In this document: positions 19,159 to 28,409 of the stretch, piece after piece
How the letters are laid out: every line of letters starts with the position of its first letter
How positions within the stretch are numbered: the first letter of the stretch is position 1
Virus record (IMG/VR): IMGVR_UViG_3300036985_001509
Location: 27,447-91,446 of that record
DNA from: a virus
Length of the DNA stretch: 64,000 nucleotides
Direction: 5' to 3' (one strand)
Made by a program: the position numbers and the translations under genes
The notes under the pieces: generated by a model
Databases searched by the model: none
Seen by the model: only the letters and a program-made list of their open reading frames with translations
What the model was told of the DNA's origin: nothing

Positions 19159-19215
19159 CAGAGATGTGAGGATCGAACCTCTGGCAAACGAGAGACACCT
19201 CGTTCCCCATCTCTG
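19159..19215 (-). ncRNA. tRNA-like element lacking a D arm, in the capsid mRNA 3' region
   Basis: On the minus strand an 8-bp acceptor-like stem (plus 19159-19166 with 19208-19215) encloses a 6-bp anticodon-like arm with a 6-base loop and a T-arm-like hairpin containing TTCGAT. There is no D arm and the T arm is one base short of the canonical form. It is not a normal tRNA; I call it a tRNA-like fold, possibly a processing or stability element. Confidence 0.5.
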
Positions 19216-19221
19216 TAGTTT

Positions 19222-19287
19222 GAGAAGAGCTCCCCCACCCTGAAGTGGGGGGCACTCTCTTCTCGGATATAGTGCAGCTAAGCTGCA
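19222..19287 (-). other. Two hairpins directly after the major capsid gene
   Basis: Hairpin one: a 6-bp stem TGCAGC/GCTGCA with 3-base loop at 19273-19287. Hairpin two: 8-bp outer stem (19222-19229 with 19257-19264) and 7-bp inner stem (19232-19238 with 19245-19251, 6-base loop). Neither is followed by a U run, so they look like mRNA stabilising or processing structures rather than an intrinsic terminator. Confidence 0.7.
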
Positions 19288-19292
19288 GCAGT

Positions 19293-20846
19293 TTAGAACT
19301 GCGGGATTTCTTCAATCAACACTGTACGAGACAGGTCTTCGATGAATACATCACAACGGTCCTTCATCCAGATTTCATATCCTGGGAATTTGTTCGCAGA
19401 GCTCATACCCTGAGACTTAGCAAAGCCTAAGTGATGGCGAGTTCCATCGATATATCCCCAAGTCATAGAAGGTGCACCCTTCATACGAACTTCACGGATG
19501 TTATTAACCATAGAACCATCAGACATCGGAGATACGTCAAACACCATGAATACAGGGGTAGACTTCTTGTTCTGTCCGAATTCCAGGTTAGATTGAGGCA
19601 GGTCAAGTTCTTTCAGGTGAATCAGTTCAACACGACCAGTCTCACGAGTTACCATTGCATCGAATGCAAAGTTGTAAGTGATGTGTTGTCCTTCGCCTTG
19701 CAGGTAACGGTTTCCGCTATCAGCCATGAAGGTCAGACCGCTGTTCAAAGCGTCAGTCTTCAAAGCTTGTTGGAACACGTCAAAACCTGCTTCGTTTGTA
19801 TACATTTTGACACGACGGTCTTTAACATCCACACGACGGTAGAACAGGTCACCAAACACAGCACGGATCAAGTTCGCAGTGAACTCACCACGGTTGTACT
19901 GTACGAGGTTACCGTTGTTACGCATACGATGGTAAACACCAGCAGATGTACGCTTCAGTTCTTGCTTGCTACCGTTAGTCTTAACAGTACCAGGACGAGA
20001 CCAAATCATACGCTTAACTTTCAACTCAAGCATAGACTTACGCATCCAGAACTCAATAAATGGCTCCCACTTAACATCATTACGAGTCAAGGGAAGTTGG
20101 TTACGACGCTGAGGTGCATATACAAGGATATCCAAAGGACGTCCTGCAGAGTCACGCATCATTTTGTCATCAGCCCACTCAGTGATCTTGTGCTCGAAAC
20201 CATATGCAGAACCCAAAGATTCAAACATAGTGATTTGCTCACCCAAACGGGGAAGACCAAGCAGATCCTGATCGAATTCACCGATTGCAGCATCTACCAG
20301 CTCAAGCTCAATACCCACTTGCAAGAATGTAGAACTTACAAAATCTACAGTGGGGTTGTCAGTCACAAGTGTGAAACTGTACAAGAATCCCATGTTCCAA
20401 GGAATAGGGTCCTTGATAACATAGAAGCGAGGACCATACTGACGGCTACCAACAGAAACGATTGCGTTCTTAGAGAACTCGTTTGTGTCAAGCACCAATT
20501 GGAACTCTTGACCATCGATACCAGGCTTGCTCAACTCGAGAGTGGAGTTAGGTACGTCGATAATTTTAGGGAATTTGTAGGGAACAGCTACTTGCCATTT
20601 CCAAGCATCGCTATTATTATCAATGTAATAAGGCGTGCTTTTGTTGATCATGTCGAGGAAGTCATTGCTATACAGAGAGCTCTGCGTGTAGAGACTGATG
20701 ATCTTCTTGTCGTAATCAGCAGGCTCGGTTGAGTGAAAGCTCTCCAGGTGGTTAGCGTCAGTTAGCTTACCTACAGCACGCTTGTCCATAGAAGCGACAC
20801 GAGCATACGTGAAGCCAGTTAGACCTGGGATTGTTTGAATTGCCAT
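19293..20846 (-). CDS. Major capsid protein, crAss-like
   Basis: The 517-residue protein has the length and gene neighbourhood (portal, scaffold, capsid) of the HK97-fold capsid proteins of crAss-like phages. It shows no transmembrane or enzymatic motif; a mid-region with WMRKSMLELKVKR and WSRPGTVK, and a C-terminal region with FPGYEIWMKDRCD, are compatible with that family (by recall, not alignment). Arg codons are mostly CGT, unlike the AGA/AGG-rich neighbours, consistent with very high expression. A 5' space of only 28 bases separates it from the scaffold gene, and hairpins plus a tRNA-like element follow. Confidence 0.85.
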   Translation of the reverse strand: MAIQTIPGLTGFTYARVASMDKRAVGKLTDANHLESFHSTEPADYDKKIISLYTQSSLYSNDFLDMINKSTPYYIDNNSDAWKWQVAVPYKFPKIIDVPNSTLELSKPGIDGQEFQLVLDTNEFSKNAIVSVGSRQYGPRFYVIKDPIPWNMGFLYSFTLVTDNPTVDFVSSTFLQVGIELELVDAAIGEFDQDLLGLPRLGEQITMFESLGSAYGFEHKITEWADDKMMRDSAGRPLDILVYAPQRRNQLPLTRNDVKWEPFIEFWMRKSMLELKVKRMIWSRPGTVKTNGSKQELKRTSAGVYHRMRNNGNLVQYNRGEFTANLIRAVFGDLFYRRVDVKDRRVKMYTNEAGFDVFQQALKTDALNSGLTFMADSGNRYLQGEGQHITYNFAFDAMVTRETGRVELIHLKELDLPQSNLEFGQNKKSTPVFMVFDVSPMSDGSMVNNIREVRMKGAPSMTWGYIDGTRHHLGFAKSQGMSSANKFPGYEIWMKDRCDVFIEDLSRTVLIEEIPQF

Positions 20847-20874
20847 TTTTTATCCTTTTGTGTTTAAGAAAAAA

Positions 20875-22161
20875 TTATAAAAACCATGAATTTTGTTTAG
20901 AAGGCTGAGAGCCATTGCTAGTTGACGACTTAGCTTTAGTCACTTGCCTAGCCACTTCCCCAAACAGCTCGTTAGATTTCTTTGTAACGCCTGTCTTTTG
21001 GATGGTAGATAGAGTGGGATCTTTTTCCAAGATCTTCAGTAGCAATGCAACCTTTACTTTAGTTGCATGGTTTTCAGGTCTTTTCAACTCTAAGATGGTA
21101 CGGTCGAAATCTGTGAGAGTTTCTCCTGATGCTGTTTTGTACTTATCTACCAGCAGGAAGTCTTGTAGTTCGTTTGCCAACTTAGGGTTGAGGGGGATTC
21201 CGTCAAACTCCTTGGATTTCAGTTTATCCTGAAGGACTTGCTGAACGTTATTAATATACTGATTCTTTACAGCTTGTTTCTGTTGTAGCTCCACCTCAGC
21301 CTTTTGCTCCATTTGGGCAAGTTTCTGGGCTTCCTTTTTAACAAGCACTTTGTGGTGCTTTGTTGCTACGCTTTCCAGATCGCCATAGTTTTTGAGTCTT
21401 TCAACCTCTGTGTTGATGTCTTCAGTCTCAAATCCTTGATCAGCTAGAGCTTGCTTAATCACTGACACTTGATTATTCTCTTGTGACAGATCCATATCAG
21501 CGAAGCTCACTACGTTATTATATGTACCAAAGTATTCCTTTGGATTAACACCTTTTACGAATATAGCCTCGAACGCTTGTTGATAATCTTCACCAAATTG
21601 ACCAATGAAGTTATTTACTACCTCAATTGCTCCCTTTTTCTTTTCTTCTTGGAAACGTGCCAGGAATTCTTCAGGGGTGGAGATGTTAATCTCTTCTTCC
21701 TCATCATCCTGTGAAAACACTCCAAGTTTGAGAAGATCGCGGGACAGAGCTGTGAATTGACTCAATTCATCTTCTCCCTCTTCAGCAGGTTCTTCAGAAG
21801 CTTGCTCTGCAGGTTTAGCTTCAGCAGCAGGAGCTTTCTTCTTAACTGGTTGAGGATCAGCATCTTCTGCATCTTCCTCAGTTCCACTATTGTCTCCTAA
21901 GAAACTAGAAATAAGTTCTTGACCTGAAAGATCTTTACCATCTTCTTTAGGAACAACCTCTTTACCCTTTGGAACATCTGGTGTTTTAGGGGCTTCAGGA
22001 GGAGTGGCCTCTTTTACAATCTCCTGAAGTTGATCAGGACTGCTTGTAGAGGTTTCGGGAGACAAAAGATCACTAAGAAGTTCTGCACTACCAGGACCCA
22101 TCTCCATAGTGTTCTCAATACTAAAGTTGCCAAAGGATGGCGTCTCAAGGTTCTCAGCCAT
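20875..22161 (-). CDS. Acidic scaffold-like protein
   Basis: This 428-residue protein lies between portal-side genes and the capsid gene, the classical scaffold position. Residues 30-160 are low-complexity, rich in Glu, Asp, Pro, Ala and Lys (EAKPAEQASEEPAEEGEDE type). The C-terminal half is strongly helical with long charged stretches (QKLAQMEQKAEVELQQKQ), likely coiled coil. It ends in WFL. A host-type promoter lies at 22195-22223. Internal capsid scaffolding is inferred from position and composition. Confidence 0.75.
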   Translation of the reverse strand: MAENLETPSFGNFSIENTMEMGPGSAELLSDLLSPETSTSSPDQLQEIVKEATPPEAPKTPDVPKGKEVVPKEDGKDLSGQELISSFLGDNSGTEEDAEDADPQPVKKKAPAAEAKPAEQASEEPAEEGEDELSQFTALSRDLLKLGVFSQDDEEEEINISTPEEFLARFQEEKKKGAIEVVNNFIGQFGEDYQQAFEAIFVKGVNPKEYFGTYNNVVSFADMDLSQENNQVSVIKQALADQGFETEDINTEVERLKNYGDLESVATKHHKVLVKKEAQKLAQMEQKAEVELQQKQAVKNQYINNVQQVLQDKLKSKEFDGIPLNPKLANELQDFLLVDKYKTASGETLTDFDRTILELKRPENHATKVKVALLLKILEKDPTLSTIQKTGVTKKSNELFGEVARQVTKAKSSTSNGSQPSKQNSWFL

Positions 22162-22194
22162 ATGTAGTTGTTTTTGAATGGTTTATAAGAAGTA

Positions 22195-22223
22195 AAAATA
22201 TACAAAGGTCATTGAATCACAAA
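22195..22223 (-). promoter_or_regulatory. Probable Bacteroidota-type promoter for scaffold and capsid genes
   Basis: On the minus strand TTTG (plus 22220-22223), 17 bases, then TATATTTT (plus 22195-22202), one base off TAnnTTTG. It lies about 34 bases upstream of the scaffold start codon. Confidence 0.5.
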
Positions 22224-22225
22224 GA

Positions 22226-22283
22226 GTTAGAGGGCTATATTGGCTGTTTTCGTAGATAATATAGCATTAATGTTTTTTACTCT
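22226..22283 (-). other. Nested hairpin between zincin-like and scaffold genes
   Basis: GTTAGAG and CTCTAAC (7 bp) enclose CTATATT and AATATAG (7 bp) with an intervening loop. No U run follows on the minus strand. It may be a processing site or weak terminator of the portal operon. The 11-base string TATAGCATTAA at 22260-22270 recurs at 30409-30419. Confidence 0.5.
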
Positions 22284-22290
22284 AACCAAA

Positions 22291-22545
22291 TCACTTTAAC
22301 TCCACCCACCTGAAACCCATTTTCCATAGGAATCTGGCTGTCAAGGAGGACTCTTTGCGGATCTTTGTTTCGCTCCAGTCAGGGTGTTTTAGGTGGAAGT
22401 GTTCATGCAGGGCGATAAGTAGATACCTGTATCCAGTCAATCTTATATCTATTTCTATCTTATTCTTTTCATCCCAGGCAAGTCCATGGGCTTTTTCTCT
22501 ACCTAACTTACGATGCTCAACCTTGTGGGGATTCTTGATTTCCAT
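22291..22545 (-). CDS. Minimal HExxH zincin-like protein (84 aa)
   Basis: Starting at ATG 22545 (an upstream ATG at 22560 is also in frame), the protein has IALHEHFHLKHPDW at residues 44-57, where H47-E48-x-x-H51 is a zinc-metallopeptidase signature and the later His or Asp could be the third ligand. The whole protein is only 84 residues, far shorter than known secreted peptidases but similar to small phage-borne zincin-like proteins. Its position between portal and scaffold genes suggests head maturation proteolysis, which is inference. It overlaps the upstream gene's stop by 29 bases. Confidence 0.6.
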   Translation of the reverse strand: MEIKNPHKVEHRKLGREKAHGLAWDEKNKIEIDIRLTGYRYLLIALHEHFHLKHPDWSETKIRKESSLTARFLWKMGFRWVELK

Positions 22546-22759
22546 AATGATTAGATTCAAATATCTCTTTAAGAGCGGTGTAAGTAATTAGTAATGACAT
22601 CCTCTTTATCTTGTCTACCATCTCAGCTTCTTCCTCAGATAGCAAAACTGTGTCCAGGTCCTCAATCACACCAACAGCCTGGATGCAGGCTGTGATGTCT
22701 TCATGAGGCGTGGGGTCAAATGGGAAAATTTCGTCAGTGATGATTTCGTCTTTATCCAT
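22517..22759 (-). CDS. Small acidic protein, unknown (80 aa)
   Basis: An acidic N-terminus (MDKDEIITDEIFPFDP) precedes helical sequence with LLSEEEAEMVDKIKRM. The start codon overlaps the portal stop by one base and its 3' end overlaps the zincin-like gene. Function not recognised. Confidence 0.55.
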   Translation of the reverse strand: MDKDEIITDEIFPFDPTPHEDITACIQAVGVIEDLDTVLLSEEEAEMVDKIKRMSLLITYTALKEIFESNHYGNQESPQG

Positions 22760-25353
22760 TATTCTTTCTTAGGTTTTTTAGCTCTACCTTTTGCGTTCTC
22801 TTTAGCTATGGCCAAGTCATTTCTCTGGTTCTCACGATCTACCTTAAGTTTCTCTCTTTCAAGAGATATCTTCTCAGCGGCCAGTCTGTTCTTGGTGCTA
22901 ATGTCTGCCATCTTCATCTGATAGTCCTTAGCCGTTCTGTCTTGCTCTGCACTTATCTTACTGATTTCCAACACATCAGGAACTCCTGACTCATCTACAT
23001 CAGAGAGTCCCATGCCCATAGACTTGGCTTCAGCAGCAATCAGTGCCACCTCTTTCTTGTTTATGCGGTCAAGCTCGTTCTGGTAGTTTTCATTAGCAAT
23101 ATCCTGCTCCTTCTGCATCTGAGCCTGTTGCATTTGAGCTTGAGCAATTTGACTCTGCTGTTCAACCTGCTGCTGTTGCATGTCAAGTTTCTGCTGCTCC
23201 ATTTTCTGCTGTCTGTCACGCAAGTCTTTAAACACCTTCTTCATTTCTCTCATAGACTTGGTGCTGTACAGCTCAATTACGTCATACAGAGATCCACCAT
23301 TCTGCATCAAAGGTTGTGCCAGCTGACGAAGCTCATTGAACATCTGTGTATCCTCAGGACGATTTGTCAAGAATACCTTCAGGTCACGGAACTTAAGATC
23401 AGAACCGTTCACTGATACAAAAGCGCTCTCACCCTCGCTAGTGATATAGCTGAGAGTGGACTGGGGCTTCTTGCTTTCTACATACAGGGCAGCATCAATG
23501 ATGGCCTGGTAGAGTTGACCCATAACATACTCATGGGCTATGAACAGGGGCTCTGTTTGAGAATAAGATTGTTGTACGGCTGTGTTTACACCTGTAGCAG
23601 ATTCGCTAGATGTAATAGATCCCATACGTTGTCTACTCATCCCCACGAGTTCCCAACATTCGCTCTTTAACTGTTGGGCTAGGGTATAACGAGATTGGAT
23701 TTCCTGTGTACGTGTAAGGTCAATATCTCTAAACTGGTTGAATGAGCTTGGGCTCTTCAGGTTTTCAGGGCTGTCGTCAATAAAGACAACACCTCTGTTT
23801 CTTGCTTCTAATTCCCAAATGTCAAGAGCATCCTGAGCATCACCATCCTTAGGAACAGGAATATGTCTGATGGATGTTAAATACACCTTACCCACTTCCT
23901 TCTCCAGCAGCTTATAGAGCTGGTTCATACATACATTATACAACACCTGGAAAGGCTTCATTAAATCCACCAGAGACTTAGCTTCTGTGTTCTTCACCTC
24001 AAAGGTGATACCAATAAGAGGGCAGTAGTTGAGGAGCTTGAAAGGTTTAACGTGGTAGATATCTGGACCAATCTTGGTGCCCTGATACCACTGGTTAATC
24101 CAGCCCCATTCCAAACTTTGCTGTGTAGGAATGGTGCCGCTCTTGTAGTTTTCATCTACCAGAACTGACTGTTCGTTACCCATCTCGTCTACATAGATGA
24201 GTTTACCAATCTTCTTCTTGCTCAACCAGTAACCTCTAACAACAACATACTTATATCCAAAGGATGATACGTTGGAGGTGAGTCCCAAGAAATCCTTGAG
24301 ACCATCATTGTTCTCCTTCATTTCACTCTCGATAATCATACGGGTTTGAAGGACCAGTGGATCAAATGTATCATAGGTAACTGAGTCAATACCAGGAACA
24401 GCGTTGGGGTTACCCAGATTTGATTCACGGACGTTAATTAGTCCATAGTCTTGCAGAGAACTTCTTAGATGGTCTATTTCTTCTTTAGTAAGATCAGGAA
24501 TGCTTTCAATGATCTCTGAAAGCTCCATAACTTGAACAGTACCTGCAGCATACGCACCTTGAGCTCGCCCTGTAGGGTCAGAGATATATTTTCTATCAGG
24601 CGTTGTAAGGAACCATGTGTTTTTCGGGTTAGCCACCTCGATATTGAATCCCAGCTTAGAATTGTCCTCATAGATGTGATAGAATTCTCTTCCAGAAATA
24701 AGCATGTCTCTAAACGCGTCCTCACTTTTCTCCTTCAGGTTGAACTCAGCCTTCTGGCAAGTGAGCACATGATTGGCCCATTTCTCAGCTACAGAAGTGT
24801 AGCTATCTAGGACATCCTGTACTTCCTCCATTGTCATCTGTTGAACTTCCTCTTCAGAAAGCTCCTCACCATTCATAGCAGCGTTTGCCAATATCTGCTG
24901 TCTAGCTCTACCCAGAACATATTGTTGAAGTATATCTGTCTTAAACTCCAGCTCTTCAGACTTACTATCATCATCAAACGCCTTCACCCTGAATGTATCA
25001 GGGCGTTTACTAATCTCACCCACCAGCTCGTTTACAGGAGTGGTGATGATGGAATACATCTTAACATACGCAGGCAATTGTAGATCGGCTGTAAGCACAT
25101 CTGTAAAACTTCTCACCTGAGGCTCCTGATAGAAATCTTCCATCCTCAGGATGCCTTTCATTAGGTCGTAGTTTTTGACAAATGTATCTCGGTTCTTTAC
25201 ATACTCAGCATAAGCCTTGTTTGCAAAGTAGTCCATAGTGTTCTTAATCCAGCTCTCATCTTGCTTCTCCTTATCAGTCTTGAACTGATCAGGGAAGATG
25301 TTAAGATAGGCATACCTAATGGTAGCATCTTTCGTATATCTAATAATTGCCAT
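22759..25353 (-). CDS. Portal protein, crAss-like
   Basis: The 864-residue protein directly follows the large terminase gene with a one-base overlap, and precedes scaffold and capsid genes, as portals do. The C-terminal 200 residues are a long Gln/Lys/Glu-rich helix (RDRQQKMEQQKLDMQQQQ) expected of a portal barrel or internal crown, and the body contains mixed alpha/beta sequence of the right size for crAss-like portals. A dodecameric DNA channel at the capsid vertex is the family role. Identification is by size, composition and order. Confidence 0.85.
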   Translation of the reverse strand: MAIIRYTKDATIRYAYLNIFPDQFKTDKEKQDESWIKNTMDYFANKAYAEYVKNRDTFVKNYDLMKGILRMEDFYQEPQVRSFTDVLTADLQLPAYVKMYSIITTPVNELVGEISKRPDTFRVKAFDDDSKSEELEFKTDILQQYVLGRARQQILANAAMNGEELSEEEVQQMTMEEVQDVLDSYTSVAEKWANHVLTCQKAEFNLKEKSEDAFRDMLISGREFYHIYEDNSKLGFNIEVANPKNTWFLTTPDRKYISDPTGRAQGAYAAGTVQVMELSEIIESIPDLTKEEIDHLRSSLQDYGLINVRESNLGNPNAVPGIDSVTYDTFDPLVLQTRMIIESEMKENNDGLKDFLGLTSNVSSFGYKYVVVRGYWLSKKKIGKLIYVDEMGNEQSVLVDENYKSGTIPTQQSLEWGWINQWYQGTKIGPDIYHVKPFKLLNYCPLIGITFEVKNTEAKSLVDLMKPFQVLYNVCMNQLYKLLEKEVGKVYLTSIRHIPVPKDGDAQDALDIWELEARNRGVVFIDDSPENLKSPSSFNQFRDIDLTRTQEIQSRYTLAQQLKSECWELVGMSRQRMGSITSSESATGVNTAVQQSYSQTEPLFIAHEYVMGQLYQAIIDAALYVESKKPQSTLSYITSEGESAFVSVNGSDLKFRDLKVFLTNRPEDTQMFNELRQLAQPLMQNGGSLYDVIELYSTKSMREMKKVFKDLRDRQQKMEQQKLDMQQQQVEQQSQIAQAQMQQAQMQKEQDIANENYQNELDRINKKEVALIAAEAKSMGMGLSDVDESGVPDVLEISKISAEQDRTAKDYQMKMADISTKNRLAAEKISLEREKLKVDRENQRNDLAIAKENAKGRAKKPKKE

Positions 25354-27377
25354 TATGTAAACAATTTACTTTTTTTCCTTGGGAATAGTCCTCTTGATTC
25401 TGTAAATAGCTGGTTTTTCTTGTTTGGTCTAAAGAATGCTTTTAGTCTGTCATCTCCTGAACCTCCCACCTTTCCAAGTATTGGGTCCATTTTAAGAGCC
25501 TGAGCTATTGCTAACTCTGCTGCTACAATACGGTCAAAGTTACCTTGATCGTTATACTGAATAATCTCTTCCAGTAGAACAGGATCAAATATCTTTGACA
25601 CACCCAGTACCTCTTTAATGATATCACCATCCTCGTTCTTTTCCTGATATACAACAGCCTCCATATACTTCTTGAGACAGTTGTGCAGATAGTCTCTTAT
25701 CTTATCTGCTGAGCGGTGCACCCCATACTCACGTTTAACGGTGGTACCAGGCACCACTTCCTTCAACCATTCAGGTTGCTTCTCGAGGTAGTGTGCATCT
25801 CCTTTAGCTTTCATGTATTCTATGAAGGAGATGTCATCATTTTCACAGAGCGTACGTGCATTATAATACTTAATGAGAAGACGAGCTTGTTCTTCCCAGG
25901 TTTCTTTCTTCTCAGGCCTTGCACAATACGAAGCTACGAACATATCCTGGTACTTCTCACCAGTTATGTCGTGCATTCTCTTATAAATATATACAGACCC
26001 TAAGGATGTAGAATAGGCAGCTTGCCCCTGTCTGTAAGGGTCAACTCCTGCTACATAGAGTCCGTACGGAGGGTTTTCCAGAGGAAACTCATATATCACT
26101 ACAGGAGCATCCTTCAGATCCGTATTCTTTAGGGGGAAGTTAGTGATGGGTTGTTTATCTGTAAACTCATGACTAATCTTCTCTCCATCATGGAACAGAA
26201 TAACAGGTGTGCCTGTACGTTCCTGATTAATAAGCCTAGCTTTCTGTCGCTTGGCTCCCTCAATATCAAATATGTTTGTGTCCTCGTTCAGGAAGATATC
26301 ATCCACTTCCATGGGATAGTACATCTTCTCTTTTAGGTAGGCCACTCTATCTCCAGCCTTCTTAAGGCGTTCTAGATTACCTTCTGTAATTTGTTTAGCT
26401 TTCTCCTCATTACTCACCAACATCTTAACGTCATGACTATCGCTTCCTTCAGGCTCTCCCAGAAATGCACCCAGCGTGCTCTCTTCCTTAGCCTCCATTC
26501 GATACTTATACGAAATAAACAAGCCATGAATACGTTTCTCATCCTTTTCATTGTTGTAGGTTAAGAAGTTGAAATTATCTACATCAAACATCAGGGACTT
26601 GGCGTCCATGAATCGCTTCATGTCACCACCAGTACCTGTAAGAATGGGAGAACAACCCCATCCATAAGGGGTTGTGAAACCTGGTACAGCAGCCTGGAAA
26701 CCTCTAAGGAAATTACCTTTACCAATCTCATCGATAATTAGTTTACGTGGTTTTGTACCAGCAATTGCTTCCTCATTGTTACCCTCGTCAAGGTTACGAA
26801 TGAGTATCTGGGAGAACGGTATACGCTCTCCTGATTTGGTCTTAATACCTAGGGTGACTTGGTTTTTCCAGTTGTCCTCAACTCTCTGCCATCTCCATGC
26901 TTCAGGTAGGAAGTTCAGGCCCTTGTCCAGCTTATCTGTGATCAGCTTTATATCGGGGGCATTCAACCCAGCGATCACATTCTGGGAATTCTCATCAAAT
27001 GTAGCGCCCCACCCTATGTAAGAAGCCTCTAAAACAGACTTAGCGAAACGTCGTATACCTAGTATCACCAAGCCCTTTTTATCTTGTTGTGCTCTATCTA
27101 TCTCATTGGTCACTATCCACTCATTGTCACGCAGGAGAGGATTGGCATATTTCTGGGAGATTCTCCCACGCTCATCTATCACATCCACCTCTGTGTGCCA
27201 AACATTTAGATGCCAGTAGAGAAACGGGTTGATATACACCCCGCCCATCATAGCACCGTTTAAGCATATGTCTCTGTGGAAGTCAAAGAAAGGCTTAAAC
27301 TCTGCAGACTCACGGTCAGGCAGACGCCCCTGGTTGATAAACCAGTCTTTGTAATCTATGCTTTGTATGTTGATCAT
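25353..27377 (-). CDS. terL: Terminase large subunit
   Basis: This 674-residue ATPase-nuclease packages DNA into the prohead. A Walker A variant GIRRFAKS lies at residues 107-114, Walker B LIIDEIG at 213-219 with catalytic E217, and the RNase H-like nuclease domain begins with VAGVDPYRQG near residue 440 and includes a late Asp in FDRIVAAELA near 625. Length matches tailed-phage large terminases, with a somewhat extended N-terminus. It overlaps the portal and the preceding 111-residue gene by one base each. Confidence 0.93.
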   Translation of the reverse strand: MINIQSIDYKDWFINQGRLPDRESAEFKPFFDFHRDICLNGAMMGGVYINPFLYWHLNVWHTEVDVIDERGRISQKYANPLLRDNEWIVTNEIDRAQQDKKGLVILGIRRFAKSVLEASYIGWGATFDENSQNVIAGLNAPDIKLITDKLDKGLNFLPEAWRWQRVEDNWKNQVTLGIKTKSGERIPFSQILIRNLDEGNNEEAIAGTKPRKLIIDEIGKGNFLRGFQAAVPGFTTPYGWGCSPILTGTGGDMKRFMDAKSLMFDVDNFNFLTYNNEKDEKRIHGLFISYKYRMEAKEESTLGAFLGEPEGSDSHDVKMLVSNEEKAKQITEGNLERLKKAGDRVAYLKEKMYYPMEVDDIFLNEDTNIFDIEGAKRQKARLINQERTGTPVILFHDGEKISHEFTDKQPITNFPLKNTDLKDAPVVIYEFPLENPPYGLYVAGVDPYRQGQAAYSTSLGSVYIYKRMHDITGEKYQDMFVASYCARPEKKETWEEQARLLIKYYNARTLCENDDISFIEYMKAKGDAHYLEKQPEWLKEVVPGTTVKREYGVHRSADKIRDYLHNCLKKYMEAVVYQEKNEDGDIIKEVLGVSKIFDPVLLEEIIQYNDQGNFDRIVAAELAIAQALKMDPILGKVGGSGDDRLKAFFRPNKKNQLFTESRGLFPRKKSKLFT

Positions 27378-27712
27378 TATCTTCTGCTCCTGAGGAAGTC
27401 TTCAGCCATAGAGCTTAACTCTCCATTACCTCTCACTTCCACCTTAGCTTCTTCTTTCTCACGCAGTTTCTCTACAACCTCCAGAAGAGCCAAGTAATTT
27501 TTCATTGTTTCTTGGATGAACTTACCCTGGGCCTCAATAGAGGCAATTACCATGGGAAGCATACCTCCTTTGGCTGTAGGTTTCCACTCAATCCTGTCCT
27601 TCAGTTCATGAAGAGGATTGGCATCAACATATGCTTTCCAGCTTTTGAGCTGTTCTTCAGCCCAGTCAAGCTCAGCATTTATGTATGTAGTTTTTTTAAT
27701 AGTCTTCGCCAT
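27377..27712 (-). CDS. Candidate small terminase subunit
   Basis: The 111-residue protein sits immediately upstream of terL with a one-base overlap, the usual site of terS. It is helical, with a central AELDWAEEQLKSWKAYVD segment and a C-terminal coiled-coil-like stretch rich in Glu and Lys. No DNA-binding motif is clear, so the role is inferred from position only. Confidence 0.45.
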   Translation of the reverse strand: MAKTIKKTTYINAELDWAEEQLKSWKAYVDANPLHELKDRIEWKPTAKGGMLPMVIASIEAQGKFIQETMKNYLALLEVVEKLREKEEAKVEVRGNGELSSMAEDFLRSRR

Positions 27713-27977
27713 CTTGCTCTTTTAAAATGTCATCCAGATTCATGCCATCCTTAATAATCTGGTCAAGTTCGTTCTCATCTGTATGAGGAACGTCTAGCTC
27801 CAGTTCAGATTTATACTTCTCTAGAGCAAAAAGAATCTCTTTGTCAGTCAGTCCCCACACATCCCCATACCCATCAAGGGCTGTGGCTATGTGCCTACCC
27901 ATATTATAGTTGGGATAGGCAGCATGTAGTTGTTGGAGAACAATCAGTACCTGACTGTAATGGCTAGACTTTCTCAT
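27696..27977 (-). CDS. Small protein, unknown (93 aa)
   Basis: The protein is helical and acidic towards the C-terminus (LDDILKEQDGEDY), with an N-terminal LIVLQQLHAAYPNYNMGRH segment. The end overlaps the next start by 17 bases, typical of this compact operon. Conserved crAss-like regulators or packaging helpers occur here, but I recognise no family. Confidence 0.55.
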   Translation of the reverse strand: MRKSSHYSQVLIVLQQLHAAYPNYNMGRHIATALDGYGDVWGLTDKEILFALEKYKSELELDVPHTDENELDQIIKDGMNLDDILKEQDGEDY

Positions 27978-27981
27978 CAGT

Positions 27982-28164
27982 TTATTTTACTATCAAGCCA
28001 ACACTTGTGGCAGATAGCTTTTCTAATCCTGGAGAAACTACATCCTTGATTAGCTTAGCTATTTGCTCATTAGCTAACGTTTTTACTTCTTCTGAAATTC
28101 CTGGGGTTGCTACCAAAGCTCCGAGCTTCTCAATAACAATCCATGCTTCTACTATTGGGTTCAT
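27982..28164 (-). CDS. Small helical protein, unknown (60 aa)
   Basis: A 60-residue product with an Ala/Glu/Leu-rich helix (WIVIEKLGALVATPG, EEVKTLANEQIAKLIKD). It overlaps the start of the preceding gene by 4 bases. No function recognised. Confidence 0.55.
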   Translation of the reverse strand: MNPIVEAWIVIEKLGALVATPGISEEVKTLANEQIAKLIKDVVSPGLEKLSATSVGLIVK

Positions 28165-28409
28165 ATTAATTGGTTTAAATCGTCGTCATTAAGTTCTTTA
28201 GAGGGGTCTATCTCTATCTCTACATCAAAATTTTCTTCCTCTTTATTGTAATACTCTTCCTTGATGGCAATTCCTATATTGTCCTGGAAGTCGTTTGCTA
28301 TGCCTATAATATCTACAAAGTCAGCACCCTTGTTCCAGGCATCTGTCAGCACATCAATGAGCACCTTTACAGGTATCTTTCTAAGGGTAACTTCTTGTCT
28401 ATTTTCCAT
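28161..28409 (-). CDS. Small acidic protein, unknown (82 aa)
   Basis: The protein has a helical core (VKVLIDVLTDAWNKGADFVD) and a very acidic second half with NKEEENFDVEIEIDPSKELNDDD. It overlaps the zinc-ribbon gene at its start by 11 bases. No function recognised. Confidence 0.55.
   Translation of the reverse strand: MENRQEVTLRKIPVKVLIDVLTDAWNKGADFVDIIGIANDFQDNIGIAIKEEYYNKEEENFDVEIEIDPSKELNDDDLNQLI

Noticed and set aside
19159-19215. Ordinary tRNA on the minus strand
   Set aside because: No D arm, a 6-base anticodon loop and a T arm one base short; kept only as a tRNA-like element.
19431-20732. Long plus-strand frame of 433 codons opposite the capsid gene
   Set aside because: It is the antisense of a strongly recognisable capsid gene with codon bias typical of a real gene; composition of the antisense product is not protein-like.
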